Below the pieces are notes generated by a model. It saw only the letters and a program-made list of their open reading frames with translations. It was not told where the DNA came from and searched no databases. DNA of 64,000 bases, from positions 11,172,501 through 11,236,500 of the forward strand of contig NC_090797.1 in NCBI RefSeq assembly GCF_040054535.1. The letters are read 5' to 3'. The stretch comes from Antennarius striatus. Its lineage: Eukaryota > Chordata > Actinopteri > Lophiiformes > Antennariidae. A program made the translations under genes and the position numbers. This document shows, in pieces, positions 12,661 through 39,337 of the stretch; positions within the stretch are counted from its first letter, which is position 1, and each line of letters starts with the position of its first letter.

Positions 12661-15650
12661 TTTCAGGAAATGTTTTCATTGTATTTAGTCATGTAGAGTC
12701 TTCCACCACTAAAAGAATGACTGCTGCACAAGGCTTATGAAACAGATTAAATTTAATTTTGATGGTTATGAGAAATAAATAGTTCCAGTAAAAAGAGTCA
12801 CACACCAACTGTTGACCGGCAGCTCAGTGTTTCAGAGGTCGAATTCACAACGCAGCAGGCCTTCCATGCTTCAGGCATTCTTTCTCACACACATACACAC
12901 ACTCAAGACATGTTCACATTCATGACTTTGAATAGGTTTACACGTTTACAATAATTATTTATCCATTATAGAAATCTACTTTCATGCATGTCACTGCTGT
13001 TCTTGTCAAAAAAATGCCTGAAGTTAAGACTGGAATAATCCTGAATTCTTCAGAGGGGAAAAAAAAAAGTAAAGAATTCAAAAATGCCAAAACAGTTTTT
13101 GAAAAAAGGTTTCCTCATATTAAAGCTACCTAAAGAAAAGGGTTGATGTAATTAACAGGATGTCTACCATTAATATAATGACTATTTTCCTGTAAACAGA
13201 ATAAATGTGTTAATACTTGAAATGTAAACCTCTGACAGTTTCTGATCAGAATTCTGTTGTAGATTTGACTCTTAATTAAATGTCATTAAAAACTCATTTA
13301 AGAAGTTTCATAAATCCAAAATTAATTTTCTTTTGAGGTTTTTAGGGCCCGAAATGTTGAAAAGTAAAGTAATGTTTACATGATTCTGACACTGTAAATA
13401 CAGCTTTGAAATGTCCTCGCTTTTACTGATGCTAGTATTGGATGGACTACCAGCGTTTTTAAAGCAGTTGTCCTGTCCGATCAGTATCTTTTTAAACAGA
13501 CAACTCCAGTATTGTTAAAACCTTTTAAACCTAAACAGAATTTTTTATGATATCAAGAGCAAAGAGCTGCAGGAACAAGAACCCTTCCCTTAGATCCCCC
13601 TCACTCCTGCTTAACCTGTTATGTTTAATACATTCTTGGTACTTTATGCGTTATAATCACTTCTATCCCCACTGATGTGAGAGTACAAATTGCTCTGATT
13701 TTTTCTACTGACATATTCATTTCTGGTTGAAGTCTCATCAAGTAACAGTTTGATATCTAGAGAAGCAGACTTGTTAACTTTTAGATGTAAAGATACACAC
13801 TGCTCACATAACTTTATAATAAAGTTAGCTTAGGTAATGGTGAAAAGTTAAAAACGATAAGGTTGTACTTGAGGTCAAATCCATGACAATTTCATAGCTG
13901 ACTTCTTGGCTAAACACTTAGTAAGAAAAATTCAAACCACAAATCCGCCATTGTCACACCTTATTAATTAACAAACAAGTGTTTTCTAAGATTTGAGAGT
14001 CAGGTTATTTTCTTTCTAAGCTAACATGCTCTTGATTCTAACCTTACTAAAGTTACTCCCTCGAGAAAGAGAATAAACATTAAATCCAGATCTGTTCCTG
14101 TACAGCCATGAAATGCTTTTTGCTGTTAAGCTGGCGTAAATATCTTTGACTTCATCTTTTTATACTGCATCTGAATTAATCCAGGACTACAAAGCATGCA
14201 TGTAAACATTTCAGTGATTCAGAAATTTCAGGGAGATCTTCCATTGGCTTCAGTGCACATGCAGTGAACAGTGAGATTTCTCAAATGGCTTCATCTGTAG
14301 CGTCACTGTCTTGTGAACACAGTGTGAAGTTACATCTAAAATTTCAATTTGAAATCTTTTTTTTTTTCCTTGTGCACAAATGCTGGAAAGAGCAGTGGTC
14401 CGACATCAAGTTGAAAAGAAAAAAAAAACAACCCAAAACAAAACATGTTGCTTTTGAACATTCCTCTCAGAAAAACATGCCACATGCTGTTGTTTCACAA
14501 GGAGAGGCCGAAGATCACAGACACAGAAAACACATCTTAATACTGTTGGATTAACTCAGCCTTCTCAAGGCCCGGATCCCTGACTCCAAAAAACACCTAA
14601 GTGCAAGTTAAAAAAAGAGTTACTGCAGTGAGATCTCTGAATGCACACAGAGCGATAATGCATGACTTACATTTTTTAAAGCAATAAAGTCCTACAGTTT
14701 TGCGACAGGTTTTAGGGAAGGTTTTCTGACTTCCTGTGGGACGACACATGGCTTTCTGTTCTGCTCCAGTAATCGTCTGTATTTTTCTCTCATCAACTGA
14801 AATGTTGCCCATTCCTTCATTTTGGTCCCATTTCTGTGCCAGATTGGCCAAAAGAAGAAAATAAATGAAAGTCTGTTTCCTGTTCTCCCAATTTGATTGG
14901 ATGCTATGTGTGCTTCTCAGACCCACCGACCAATGGTGTAACCACAGTCCTGCTGTTTGACCTTCATTGGAACTGCCCAGGAAGCAGCAGGGCTCCTGGA
15001 GTCTGACTGAAATGTGTCGGAAAAATTCATAGAGAACAAGAGGTTTCGTTGTTCCGCCAACAAAAACCATTTAGCTGTCCCAGTCTTTCTGAACTTGAAA
15101 TATTGTAGCGTTCATTCACGGAAGCTCGAAGAAGAAAAAACATAAACTCCAAATATATATAGATTTACATATTTGTATAAAAAAAACTGAAAAGTTCGAT
15201 CTCCAAGCACGACAACGAGAACAACAACTTGGATCACAGAGTCGACAACATCAGTTGGATTCTAACTCATACAAAGAATTGTAGAAGAAAAACAACAGTA
15301 ACTGTACTGACTGTGCACAGAAGTTCACATCATGTACACACACACACACACACACACACATACACACACACACACACTCACACACATACACACTGTGTGT
15401 TAAATACAGACAGTAGTAGTTTAGCAGCAAAAAATTCAACCTCACTCCGCCCCCAATAAATAAACACAGTCTCCAAATAGATTCAACCCAGAGTCACTCA
15501 CTCTCAGGGTGTGTGTGTGTTTACATGTGGGTGTGTGCACGAGGAAGGGAGGGGATGGGGGGGTTAACTCCGATGGGAGGCGGGCTCATGCGACACATTG
15601 GTGGGAATTGGTGAGGAAGTCGGGTAGTGGACCATCCTCTTCATCAGACG
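12661..15650. other. elk3-cdk17 convergent intergenic/3' UTR region
   Basis: AT-rich, no protein-coding exon recognised on either strand. Part must be cdk17 3' UTR (minus strand downstream of the stop at 15651), but I found no clear minus-strand poly(A) hexamer near the stop. An interrupted (CA)n run lies at about 15339-15388. Short frames here look like noise. Confidence 0.55.
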
Positions 15651-28432
<12,782 letters not shown>

Positions 28433-28458
28433 AGCAGGGCAGTGCACGGCCTGAGGAA

Positions 28459-28478
28459 CACACACACACACACACACA
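28459..28478. repeat. (TG)10 adjoining the cdk17 coding exon 1 acceptor
   Basis: In minus-strand sense the intron ends (TG)n-TTCCTCAG immediately before the first coding exon, so UG repeats replace most of the polypyrimidine tract. Confidence 0.9.
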
Positions 28479-28554
28479 ACATATACTTACTTAACATTGA
28501 TGCAGAAGTAAATGCTCACACTTAAGACTAATGACTAAGACTATGCTCATGTTT

Positions 28555-28775
28555 GAGGAGAGATAGTGAATATATTGGTAGAAGAATGCTGAGTTTTGAG
28601 CTGCCAGGCAGGAGGCCTGGAGGAAGACCAAAGAGGTTTATGGATGTAGTGAAAGAGGACATGAAGGTAGTTGGTGTGAGAGAAGAGGATGCAGAAGACA
28701 GGGTTAGATAGAGGCAACCGATTCGGTGTGGTGACCCCTGAAGGGAAAAGCCGAAAGAAAGAGAAGAAGAAGGAG
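28555..28775 (+). mobile_element. 3' end of a LINE ORF2 (RTE-like), decayed
   Basis: Plus-strand translation gives a conceptual tail FELPGRRPGGRPKRFMDVVK ... EEDAEDRVR, then stops, then RQPIRCGDP and a KGKAERKRRRR-like end. This is the typical C-terminus of RTE/BovB-clade reverse transcriptase ORFs in fish. It has in-frame stops and no upstream RT domain, so it is a 5'-truncated dead copy. Confidence 0.7.
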
Positions 28776-28839
28776 ACTAAGACCATGTTCACAGGACTGT
28801 TTTGATGTTGTTGTTGGATGAGTGGGTATTGGTGTGTAT

Positions 28840-29030
28840 GTATCAATAAATCAATCAAGTTTTACTTATATAGCACTTGATCAAGTCAACAGACATTTCA
28901 AAGCGCTTTGACAGACAGAAAAACCCAACTGAACCCTCCAGAGCGGCAGGTAAAAACTCCCTCATTGAGGAAGAAACTCGGGGCAGGACCCAGAATCTTT
29001 TGGGCGGCCATCCGCCTTGACTGGTTGGGT
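28840..29030. repeat. Teleost interspersed repeat with CAAAGCGCTTT core
   Basis: ATCAATAAATCAATCAAGTT, TTATATAGCACTTGATCAAG, CATTTCAAAGCGCTTTGACA, then AAAACTCCCTCATTGAGGAA and GGGCGGCCATCCGCC. A partial inverted relative lies at 47125-47200. This layout is common in fish genomes; the element class is not assigned. Confidence 0.65.
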
Positions 29031-29572
29031 GGAAAAAGAAATAAGATGGAGATAAGAACAGGGTAAGAGACAGAGAGACAGAGAGAGAGAATGGTAGACA
29101 GGCCAGATAGAGTCAGTGTCTTGATGGTTATAGTTAGACGATTTGATGCAGGCGCTAAAGTTAGGCTGCGTTCACAGATAAAACATGTGCATTCCACAAA
29201 CACAAGCAATCCAAAATATCTCAGCCCATAAATAATGTAAACTAGCTTTTATTCCAATAGTCATTCACTCTGAATGCTTGAAGAGCACATGAATAAAGCA
29301 TGCTGAAAGCATGAATAAAAAATGAGCATCACACACCTAAATACAGCTGTTTTCACTTACATGCACATTCATACATTAGGGCAGGGATAATTGATTGAAC
29401 GCTAACTTAAGGAGGAGAGATGTGGGTCGGGTCTGCAAACTCATGCTGCTGTTGTTCCACGGGAGAGTGTTTGTGTTGACGCAGCAGTCGTCCAGGTCAC
29501 AGGAAACACCTTGTTCAGTCTGCCTCAAGTCAGGTCCTGCTCATTGTGTTGCTGGGTTAACGCCCCAGGCAA

Positions 29573-29600
<28 letters not shown>
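29573..29600. repeat. (GT)n tract
   Basis: Short, slightly interrupted GT run in cdk17 intron 1. Confidence 0.9.
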
Positions 29601-29604
<4 letters not shown>

Positions 29605-30007
29605 TAAGTGCGTGCATGTATGCATGCATGTGTGCACAAGAGACAGACAGGCACGTTTAGTGAGAGAGGGAAATGCAGAGAGGAAGCAGCAGCAGGAATG
29701 CCGGCCCATCCTGCCTGACCCAGTGCACAAAACAAACTGACCCCTGCAGTCATCGGCTCGCTCTCTTTTTTCTTCCTCTGTTCCTCTCAAGGTCATTAGC
29801 TACCCTCAAACCCATGAGACACCATCTGTCTGCTCACACACCAAAGTTGCTCCAGCAATTTTTGTCACTCATCACACTGCTTGGTGAGAATCACTTCATC
29901 ATTGTTGTGGCACACGAGTGCAATATCACACCAACACACAACCGCAACCTGTCCATCAGTTCATCTGCATACAGTCAGGAACAAATACCGCAGGCCTCCA
30001 CAGCGAG

Positions 30008-30009
<2 letters not shown>

Positions 30010-30073
<64 letters not shown>
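30010..30073. repeat. (TG)32 microsatellite
   Basis: Perfect 64-bp TG array in cdk17 intron 1. Confidence 0.97.
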
Positions 30074-30074
<1 letters not shown>

Positions 30075-31092
30075 AGGGGGTATGACCTATGTTTCCATAC
30101 AGTCTCAGTTGGTCTAATTAAAGCCCAGCAGGGCCACCAGAAGAAGAAATGAAATCATTAAAAGATTAAATCTCATGTCAGAAAGTTCTTTAGATTATCC
30201 GTTATAGACTTCTGGTGCTAGCAGGTGGTCACATTAGAATTTATATAACTGGAATTTTTATGTATGTATGTATTTTTTTTTTACAACATGCTATCTGTTT
30301 TTCAAAGAGGTCAACTAGATTGATTTAAATCATTAATATTAGATGAGACATTTATTCATTTATTCAGAGATTGGGGGCTGATAAGAATCAAATATATCAT
30401 AGTACACATTGTATAAATGTGACTACGAATTGCTTTATTATTTTTTTTTATCAATATTTATATGAAAATCTTCACACAGAAGTGATACACTTAATTCAAA
30501 GGGGAATTTTCCTAATTTTGCACGTTAATGTCTGTTCAGCATTTCAGATAATGTTGAATTTCACTGCAGATGTGAAAAATGTTGAGGAGGTTTTGATGGC
30601 ACAACAGGAGTCGTCCAAATTTGGTACTGACTGAAGATTTCAAGTTAAAGACGCGTAAAGAAAGAGCATGCTATCCCACTCTGTCATTGAAGAAAAGAAT
30701 AAATATACGCTGTATCAAATTAATATCTAGTACAATGAAATCAAGGTTACGTCAGATTCTTTGAACAATCTGAGTTTGCCACTGTTAAAAGGAATGTTGG
30801 CACCCTACGTGATATTCTTCATATTCTGTTAATAGTGATGAACATAATGAGGCTGCACGACCAGCAACCTACCAACGACAGGCAGGCGCAGAGAGAGAAA
30901 GCAATACACTCTAGCTCATCAGCATCTCCACAAGTTCTTACACAGAGACACACATTCTGACCCATATTCCAAACAACCCCCACCTCATCAGTCTTCTGCC
31001 CCCTCCTGGATACCCCCACGAGCATTAGGGATAGAGCAGAGAACACTTCAAAAGGCAAACGAGGGGGAGAATGACACACGAGGCCTAATTAC

Positions 31093-31115
31093 TCACACAC
31101 ACACACACGCATGCA

Positions 31116-31153
<38 letters not shown>
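31093..31153. repeat. (CA)n microsatellite, interrupted
   Basis: CA run broken once by GCATGCAGA. Followed near 31185 by a TTCC-rich stretch. Confidence 0.95.
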
Positions 31154-31155
<2 letters not shown>

Positions 31156-31764
31156 CACAGACACACCCGTCCTACTGTCATTCTTTGTCTTCCTTCCTTC
31201 CTTTACTTTTTCCCAATTCCAATATCAGAATGAAGTAATGAAATGGAAAAAGGGGTCTTTTTTAAGTGGGAATGTGAAGAGGAGGCACAAGAGTGGGAGG
31301 AAGAAGAGGAAGAATATGACAAGGGGAAAGAAATGTGAATATATTTCAGCAAATGGTGGCATAATGGAGTCTTTGTGTTTGGTTAAGAGCCATGAAATCA
31401 GCACAGTGACTGCAGGCATGTGTTACTGGTGTTACTGAGAAAGAAAGAGAGAGAGAAAGAGGGGGGGGTGAGAGACAGGGAGAAAGGAGGAAAAAGAGAC
31501 AGACAGACAGACAAGTGGTTCAAATGTACATGAGCTTTGGTTTCAGTGGCTTTTGATCAGGCTTAATCAATCGATCAGTCAATAAGTGTTTGTTTATGAA
31601 ACACTTTATAATGGCCCAAAGGGTGATCAAAATCCTTTCTAATTAAAAAACAACAGGATAATTTTTTGTCCAATCAGATGTGCTCGAGTGAGTCCAAAGG
31701 AGCCAATATTTACACTCTTCTACAAAATGCATTATGTAAGGGAAAGTGTCATTCATTCATTCTT

Positions 31765-31915
31765 CATTCATTCATTTATTCATTCATTCATGTTCTTGAT
31801 GGTTACGAGATGACCATAAACATCTCATCTTCAGCCGCTTCTTCAAAGTTACTGGTCACAGGTTCTGCTAGAGCCTGGGTACACCCCAGATGAGACGCCA
31901 GCTGATCTTAGGGTC
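31765..31915. repeat. Degenerate interspersed repeat after (ATTC)n
   Basis: TTCATTCATTCATT array followed by ATCTTCAGCCGCTTCTTC and AGCCTGGGTACACCCCAGAT, then CGCCAGCTGATCTTAGGGTC. This resembles a widespread fish retroposon end (CATTCATCTTC...CCGCTT...GGGTACACCCTGGAC). Class not determined. Confidence 0.5.
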
Positions 31916-32337
31916 ACATGGAAAAGTGTCAGTTATCAAAAGACAGTATCGCCTGCCGCTGTTATTCTTTAGTTCGCAGAAGACTTTAGGTCACTAGTAA
32001 TTACACTAATTCACATGTTTTCAACAGGGAAGAACAAATATTAACAAACATTATAAAAATGTTCATCAAGTAAAAACATGATCAAATTCACCTTGTTTGT
32101 GTAAGACGCATTGTGGTGCCACAAAGACGTCTTTACAGATTAATAATCCCTGGAGAAAATGTGAGATCCAGGAGAAGCAGTTTGATGACATTTGTTGTTC
32201 TTCATCTTCTGTTTTTATTGATGGATCACAACAGATGGTAAAATGAGTTTACTCAATCGCCTTGTTTCCGGTCAGTCTTTGTGTACAAGTTGTCTAATTT
32301 AAATCAATCAATGGGTAAATCAATCCACTTTAAGAAA

Positions 32338-32400
32338 GTTCTTGAAGACGTTTCGTCTCTCATCCAAGAGACTTCTTCAGTTCTTCAGAACTTTCAGGCT
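32338..32400. repeat. Possible interspersed-repeat fragment (GACGTTTCGTCTCTCATCCA)
   Basis: TTGAAGACGTTTCGTCTCTC ... CCAAGAGACTTCTTCAGTTC is a phrase I recognise as recurrent in fish genomes, but I cannot place its element class. Only about 60 bp is recognisable. Confidence 0.4.
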
Positions 32401-35400
32401 GATTGATTTAAACCACTTTGGACAATTTGATTCCAATGTAAAAACTAAAAAATACAGTATAGATAAAAACAGTTTTTATCTGTTACCACTAGATCCAAAC
32501 ATCAATGCCAATATCAAATCAATTTACCTTCTGTTAAAAAAAATGCTTTCGTTGCACGAGTTTCGACAACTGATAGAAAACCAGGACAGATAAAGGAAGG
32601 CTTGATAGCAAAGGAAACAACAGATGATGTAATTAAAAGCATTGCTAAAAACAGATGCACTCGTGACACTCATAACCGCTTCATAATAGAGAAAATCATC
32701 TCTATTCTATTTATGAGCACCAGGCATCAGGATAAGACGCAGCCTCAGGGGAAAAAATCAATGTCACTCCTTGAAAATCAGTTTACGGGTACTGCCCACC
32801 AGGACGTACAGAGAGACACACACTAAACATTTTAATGTAAATTATTGCTCAGCCATCCATCAAATCCATCCACAAATAATGGAAGTAAATTCCACAGTAT
32901 AAGATCTCATCATCAGCTGTATACACAGATACACAGTCAGCTGTAAAGAGTGGAAAGTTAGTGTTTTCATGTAACTGAACTACTGTGGATGAACACACAA
33001 AAACGTTTATAAAATGCTCTAACTCTTCTGCTTCTGCTCAAAAATGAATGCAGCATGTAATCAAGAGAAAATGTGAACAATGCAGACAGTTGGCCTGAGC
33101 AAACTAACCATGTTGATTTATTTGAATCACTTTGCTGGAGTTTATTTCTCAGCACCACACCGATCGACTGCGGTCTATGTTCTACAATCAACCATAAAAT
33201 AAAGCAGTCAGTCAGTGTCACGTTCCTTCATTACAACAAATATGGGCGTCCATGATTAAGGTTGGGTAAACCCAAACACCAACATCAAACCACACTCCAA
33301 ATGTACAGTAACAACCAATACACTCACAACATTACAGTTTGACGCAGCATTAGCTGCACCAAACGTTCGTTATACTTAAATGAATTACAACTACATCCGG
33401 CCCATCATCACAGCTTTCCAGGAAAAAATTAGTTTCAGAAATTTGGAAGCTTTCTATATCTTTAAAGGTCTTTAAACACATTAGTCACATAAGTTTAAAC
33501 AAAAAGCTTATGAGCAGTTGACAAAGCCTGGAGGCGAAATGTGAACTCATGCAGGTGCCGACCGTTTCTCTTCTTTTCCCTCACACTACTGGTGTACATT
33601 ACACCCAAAGAACCACTGTCTCCTCCCAAAGACAGACACCCCCACAAAGACCAGCAACAACAAAGGGTGTTACTTCCTCAAAATCTACTGTGAGATACTT
33701 TTTTTTTTTTATACACCTTTAAGAGTACAACTTTATTTTCTGGCAAATACGTGTTTCCAAAACTCGCCACGTCCAACATTTCAACAGATTTTCTTCAACA
33801 CACAAACTTTTCAGTCAGTTTTAGCATGTGGAAAGTGTCAACTCGGAATATGAAAATTAAAACTGTTCTGACAGTCATCGGATGTGGAATGCTTGTTTCT
33901 GCAGAACCCTGCAAAGAGCAGTCACAAGCATGCGCTTGTGCAGCGATGACAACACAAACACACACAAACACACACACACACACAGAGCATTAGTGATGCT
34001 GCCCGGTGCAGTGGGTGCCTTCTGCTCAAAGAGCCTTTGTTTCGCTTGAGAGAAACTAAAAAGGGAGATTCAGCCTGACTGATCCACAGGGAAATAACCC
34101 ATGTTTGTATGTTGAAGTACACAAAGCTAAAATGTTAATATTAATAGGAAATGTCCAATGGGCGTGAATGAACACGTGTCTTTCGGTGTTTAATATGCGC
34201 AGGAAGAAAACAGGAAGTGTGGAGAATATTTTCGTGTGGTTTCACCAAAAAAAACGATGTTAAGAGAAGTGAGAAATCCTCCTGGTGAACACTCGAATCA
34301 CCCGCGTGAACATTTGTTTTGCTGCCTTCAAAGTTTAGCCCTGCAGCAGATCAAATCGGTCGGCCTGGCAACGAACCTATGTCAATAAACATCAGCCACG
34401 CACCGGTAAAGGAGAAACAACAGGACTGAGCATAAGATGATCAACCTAAAACGATCCTTAAATACTTATCCCCCCCCTGGTATCAAAATGATGAGTGGAT
34501 TAGGTGGGTTAGTCATACAGCATCACAGAGATGAAGACAACAAGTAGGACACAGATGAAGGAAATGAAGACAAACACTAAGGAGAGTAGTGGTGTATTCA
34601 GCAGTGTCGGTGTCAGCTGAATACACACACATGAACAAATGTAAACACAACGCGTGGCTACCATTACCCCGTCCACATCTTGCCACATGACAAACACAAA
34701 GCCCGCAGGCCACAAAACAGACGAGGAACTCAGCTGACAAACATACAGTGACCAGACACTCGAGTGTGTTCTGCCTGCAGCAGGAAGAGGGTGAGAACAA
34801 CACACACACACACACACACAAGCAAACAGTACAGTTACGCACAAGTGTGTCAGCGTTTGTGTTTGCTTCTGTGTGAGGGGTCAACTTGAGGTCACACAAA
34901 TGATAATACTCATCATCTTCCAACGGATGGAGGTGTTCACACGTGGTTTCATTCATGGATCAGCTGACTTACAACAGGGTCTCTTTTGATCTTTCACTTT
35001 CAGCATGAAGAAGATGACCAAGGATAATTCATGGCAGGAGAAAAATTCTGTTTTTTTTTCTGCTATCGCGGAATCCGTAAAGACGACACAGAGCAAGATC
35101 GGAATTATCAACAGGTAGATTGAGCAAGAATACAAGATGAAGCAAAGATGTCTCCTCATGTATCGACAAACTGCTCCAGTGTTCAAAAGCGTTGCAACGC
35201 ACTCTCATTCTCAATTTGTCATGAATACAGCTTTTTGCATTCTGAACTGTGTGAATATGTAACAAATAAAGGCTGAAAACAGGAAAAAGAGATCCTCCAA
35301 ATAAATCACGCTAACAATGTAGCCTTGATTTTGTACCAATAGCTTGATATTAACAAATAAATGATGTCAGGGTTCCACCATATTGATGAATCTGAAATAA

Positions 35401-37902
35401 ATGAGTGTCTTCCAGTTAATTATTTCAGTTTGTTGACCTGGAACTTTCTTGTTCTGGTTCAGTTTTCATTTTACAACAACTTTTTTGTTGCTGTAAAATA
35501 AATGATGTTACCTGCTGTCCAGCACCGAACCGACAAGACAAATATAATAATATGTCAATCTTGTGTTAAGTACTGCTAAAGCTAAAGTGACAGAGTGAAG
35601 AGGAGTGTTTTGATTTTCAACTCAAAGTGCTCCGGGCGGAAAATTTTAAAATAAAAAACGTTCTACAAAGACACGGTTATTTTTCATGTAGCCACAGGCT
35701 AACATAGTCTCTCCTCACTGGGACCCATTGGTGCTTAGAAAAAAAAAAAATAATCATGTGGCAAATCAAGATGTACCACAACTGAAAATATGAAAGACCT
35801 CTCTGATCCCCCCAAAGAGAAAAGTGCATTTTTAAACACTCATCTCATTCAGAAATGAAAAATGATGTTTGATCGTCTCCGGCATCTTTTCTTTTGGATA
35901 ATAAGTTCATTGCCTCAGGCATTCCTCTAAAACAAGACCATGAATACAGGTAGATCATATTCCGCAAGGTATTGGCAACTTTCCATGCTTTTAATCTGAA
36001 AAGCAGCATGGACATGTGCTGGGCTCTGTTACTTGTTCAAAGGGTGAGCTCTGGCTCAAAAACATTAAGAGCTAAAGATGGACTGAGCCTTTAGTCGTAC
36101 TCAAAGCAACACCAGCCACATCGCCAACACGACAATTAACCACAGAGAGATTTCAAAGCGCTGCAGGTCGTCTTACACATTACAACACAAAAGACTTTAA
36201 CCTACCTCCTCTAGGGTTACCTGTCCACCTTTTCTTCCTCTGTTTTAGCCTCCCATCATGCATCCTCTCTCTCACGCCCCACCAGCTTCTGCAATCCATC
36301 TCCATTGTCATCTCCAGGCCTTCAAAAAACGGGGTCGACCTATCCTGATTGAGCAGGTTCGCAGCTTTTCAGTTTCCGTGTGATGTGTGAGATTAATCTG
36401 CTTTTATTTCATGCAGACTAATGGAGCTGGCATTTGTAGGTGTGAGGAGAGGAAGCAGCGCTTAGCAACCAAGCAGGAGACTTTGAAAAAGCCAATTAGC
36501 TTCCTTCTCTTTCTCAATTAGTTCTTTCCTGTCTTTGTGTTCGAGACCAAGATGCAACATTTCACCACAATGGAGATTTGCAGACCCACTAAAAGTCCTG
36601 TGCTTCACAAAGATTAATTAAACCTACTGTTTCTGAAACCTGGAGTTCTAATCTAAGTCATTCATGAACTCAGATTTTTTGCCTCAGAGCGACGACTGTT
36701 TCCTGTTTTTATCTCATTTTTATATCCAATGCCATGTCAATCAGACTAAACTGCCCTAATCTTCTCATCCTCGTTGGTTCTGCTGACAAAGTCTGAGTTT
36801 CTGAACTTTCTCAGCTTGTTCTGATGTAGGAGTGAACCGTTAATCTAATTAGAGTAGATTATCAGCGTCTGAGCAAGCGTAACACGTTACTCTGACTTTG
36901 ATTTGATCTGACCTTTTAGATAACAACGACTGAGATGATAACTGAAGCTAAAACAGTGTGGCGCTTGAATCCATGGTCCATGACAGACACACATTCACAT
37001 CAGGAATAAAATGGCAATTTCAGTCAACTACTTCTACCTCTCTGGGATAATGGCCGGTCCACTTTTCATAACTGTTTCCTGTGAACTTGATTGCAGATAG
37101 CGCCTGTCCATAGGGTAATGATTAACCCACTGGGAACATAGAGGGATAATTAGAGATTCACGTTTGAAATGAAAAAGGAAACTATGCAGGCTTTGGAATT
37201 TTAAAGAAAATGACGCTTCGGGGCAAGAGGGAGCAATCGGAACAAGATTACCGTCTCCAAATGCCAGAGCTCACCCGTCCAAATCCAAAGAGAGTCGATT
37301 AAATTCTAAAAACAGATTTTGGCTGTAAGGTGGGTAAAATACATCAATCTTAATGGGAGGTAGAATCATTTCCCTGTAATGATATGAAAGATGGTGCAGA
37401 AATTGTCTTACAGCAGCAGGCAGGTGGTGAGCGTTGTGTAGGATGGGATGTACTGAGCAGCAGAACGTACAGCTGGCAGGACTTGGCACAAACATCCCAC
37501 CATTTGTCTATGTGTACATAAAATCTACTTTAAAAGCCTCAAGCAAGTCTGAATTTGAGATCCTGAAACTGTTTTTAATTCAAAACACAATGCGAAGCAG
37601 TCATTTTCAAACAAACACACATTATTTATCAAGCAATAACTTTATCGTACTGAGAGTGAAAACTGTCGCTGTTGATAACCGACATAAATGTCTGAGCTCC
37701 TCGCTGTTTTCAGGTGATCACTTTTGAAAGCTGCTGAGCCGTAAAGCATCAGCATCATTAGATATCAATACACTACACAGTTTGATCTTGTGATCTGTAT
37801 GTTATTTTTTATTGTGAATCGATCATAAAAATATGCCACACTGGTAAAAATATTTTCATCTGATAGATTCCAAACACAAGTCAGTAGCCAATTTATTTTG
37901 AG

Positions 37903-38197
37903 TACAGCATTTTCTGCACTATAAGGCGCACTGGACTATAAGGCGCACTGGACTATAAGGCGCACTGGACTATAAGGCGCACTGGACTATAAGGCGCACA
38001 TTCAATGAATGACTTATTTTAAAACTTTTTCTTATATAATGCGTACTGGTGCATCTGATTATAAGGCGCAACTTCAATGAATGTCCAATTCTAAAACTGT
38101 TTTCATATATAAGGCGCACTGGATTATAAGGCGCACGGTCAGTTTTTGAGAAAATTAACGGCTTTTAGGTGCGCCTTATAGTGCGGAAAATACTGTA
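37903..38197. mobile_element. MITE-like element, copy 3, with tandem-expanded end
   Basis: Bounded by TA. Left end CAGCATTTTCTGCACTATAA, right end TTATAGTGCGGAAAATACTG. The terminal motif is repeated as five 17-bp units ACTATAAGGCGCACTGG from 37918 to about 38000, and the ATAAGGCGCAC core recurs several more times to 38145. No coding capacity. Confidence 0.85.
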
Positions 38198-38853
38198 TTC
38201 ATTGAAAGTCAACGTTGCACTTATTTGTATTAGCAGTGAAAATATTTCCATCACAACGTCGATGTAGCCTTGGATTGTGTCTTCAAAAAGACAGTTGAGT
38301 TTCAGGTTTACTGCAGAATAATTGTTGAGGGCGAGGGAGAAGCAGAGTGAAACCCTATCGCTGCATTCAGACCCCCTCACAATGCGTCTGTGTGAGATGA
38401 TGATGAATATTTCAGCATCTGTATGTCAAAGGACACCACTCGTGAGTGGTGACCACATGAGGGAAAGTGACGCAACGGCTATTATGGTTTGTTTTTATTA
38501 CATGTCAGTGAGAGTTAGAAGAATTGATGTGATTTATCTGTTATATAAACAGGATCATCAGAATAAACTTCTGTGAATCTCATGACGACATCCGGAGCAG
38601 GTGAGTCGCTTTGGAAGAATTATTTTTTTTAACAGATCCAACAACTGAGGAGCAGCGACCCGCTCAGATCTACATCTGATTGGTGCAATTTCTCTTGACA
38701 GCCCTCTGGTTTCATGCATGTGTGTGTGTACGTGTGTGTGTACGTGTGTGTGTAAAATTCCTGCCTGGTGCCACTCGGACAATGCCACTAGTTAATCTCC
38801 AGATTATGAGCCAATCCCAGTCACCCAACTCGACCCTTTACACACATGCGCAA

Positions 38854-38956
<103 letters not shown>

Positions 38957-39021
38957 GCGAAGTATAAGCATGATGGTTTACTCAGGGTACAATTGGTCAG
39001 ACTATGAACAAGGAAAAAATA

Positions 39022-39140
<119 letters not shown>

Positions 39141-39233
39141 TGATTTTGTGGGGGACAGAGAGAGAGAGAGAGAGAGACAATGAACTTGCACTATTCCACA
39201 TTCCTTGAATGGCTCACATAACTTTCCTCCACA

Positions 39234-39294
39234 GTGTGTGTGTGTGTGTGCGTGTGCGTGTGCGTGTGCGTGTGCGTGTGCGTGTGCGTGTGCA

Positions 39295-39330
<36 letters not shown>

Positions 39331-39337
39331 CGTGTGT
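39234..39337. repeat. Compound (TG)n/(TGTGCG)n array
   Basis: GT run, then about seven TGTGCG hexamers, then GT again. Alternating purine-pyrimidine throughout. 96 bp downstream of the (GT)57 array. Confidence 0.95.

Noticed and set aside
14597-15070. 157-codon minus-strand frame downstream of the cdk17 stop
   Set aside because: Falls in likely cdk17 3' UTR; no conserved motif and no start or splice context.
34513-34956. 147-codon minus-strand frame in cdk17 intron 1
   Set aside because: Cys/Val-rich composition driven by CA repeats; no domain, no splice or promoter context.
37918-38000. Regular short direct repeats resembling a CRISPR array
   Set aside because: Units are contiguous 17-bp tandem copies without spacers, inside a TA-flanked transposon-like element in a vertebrate intron.
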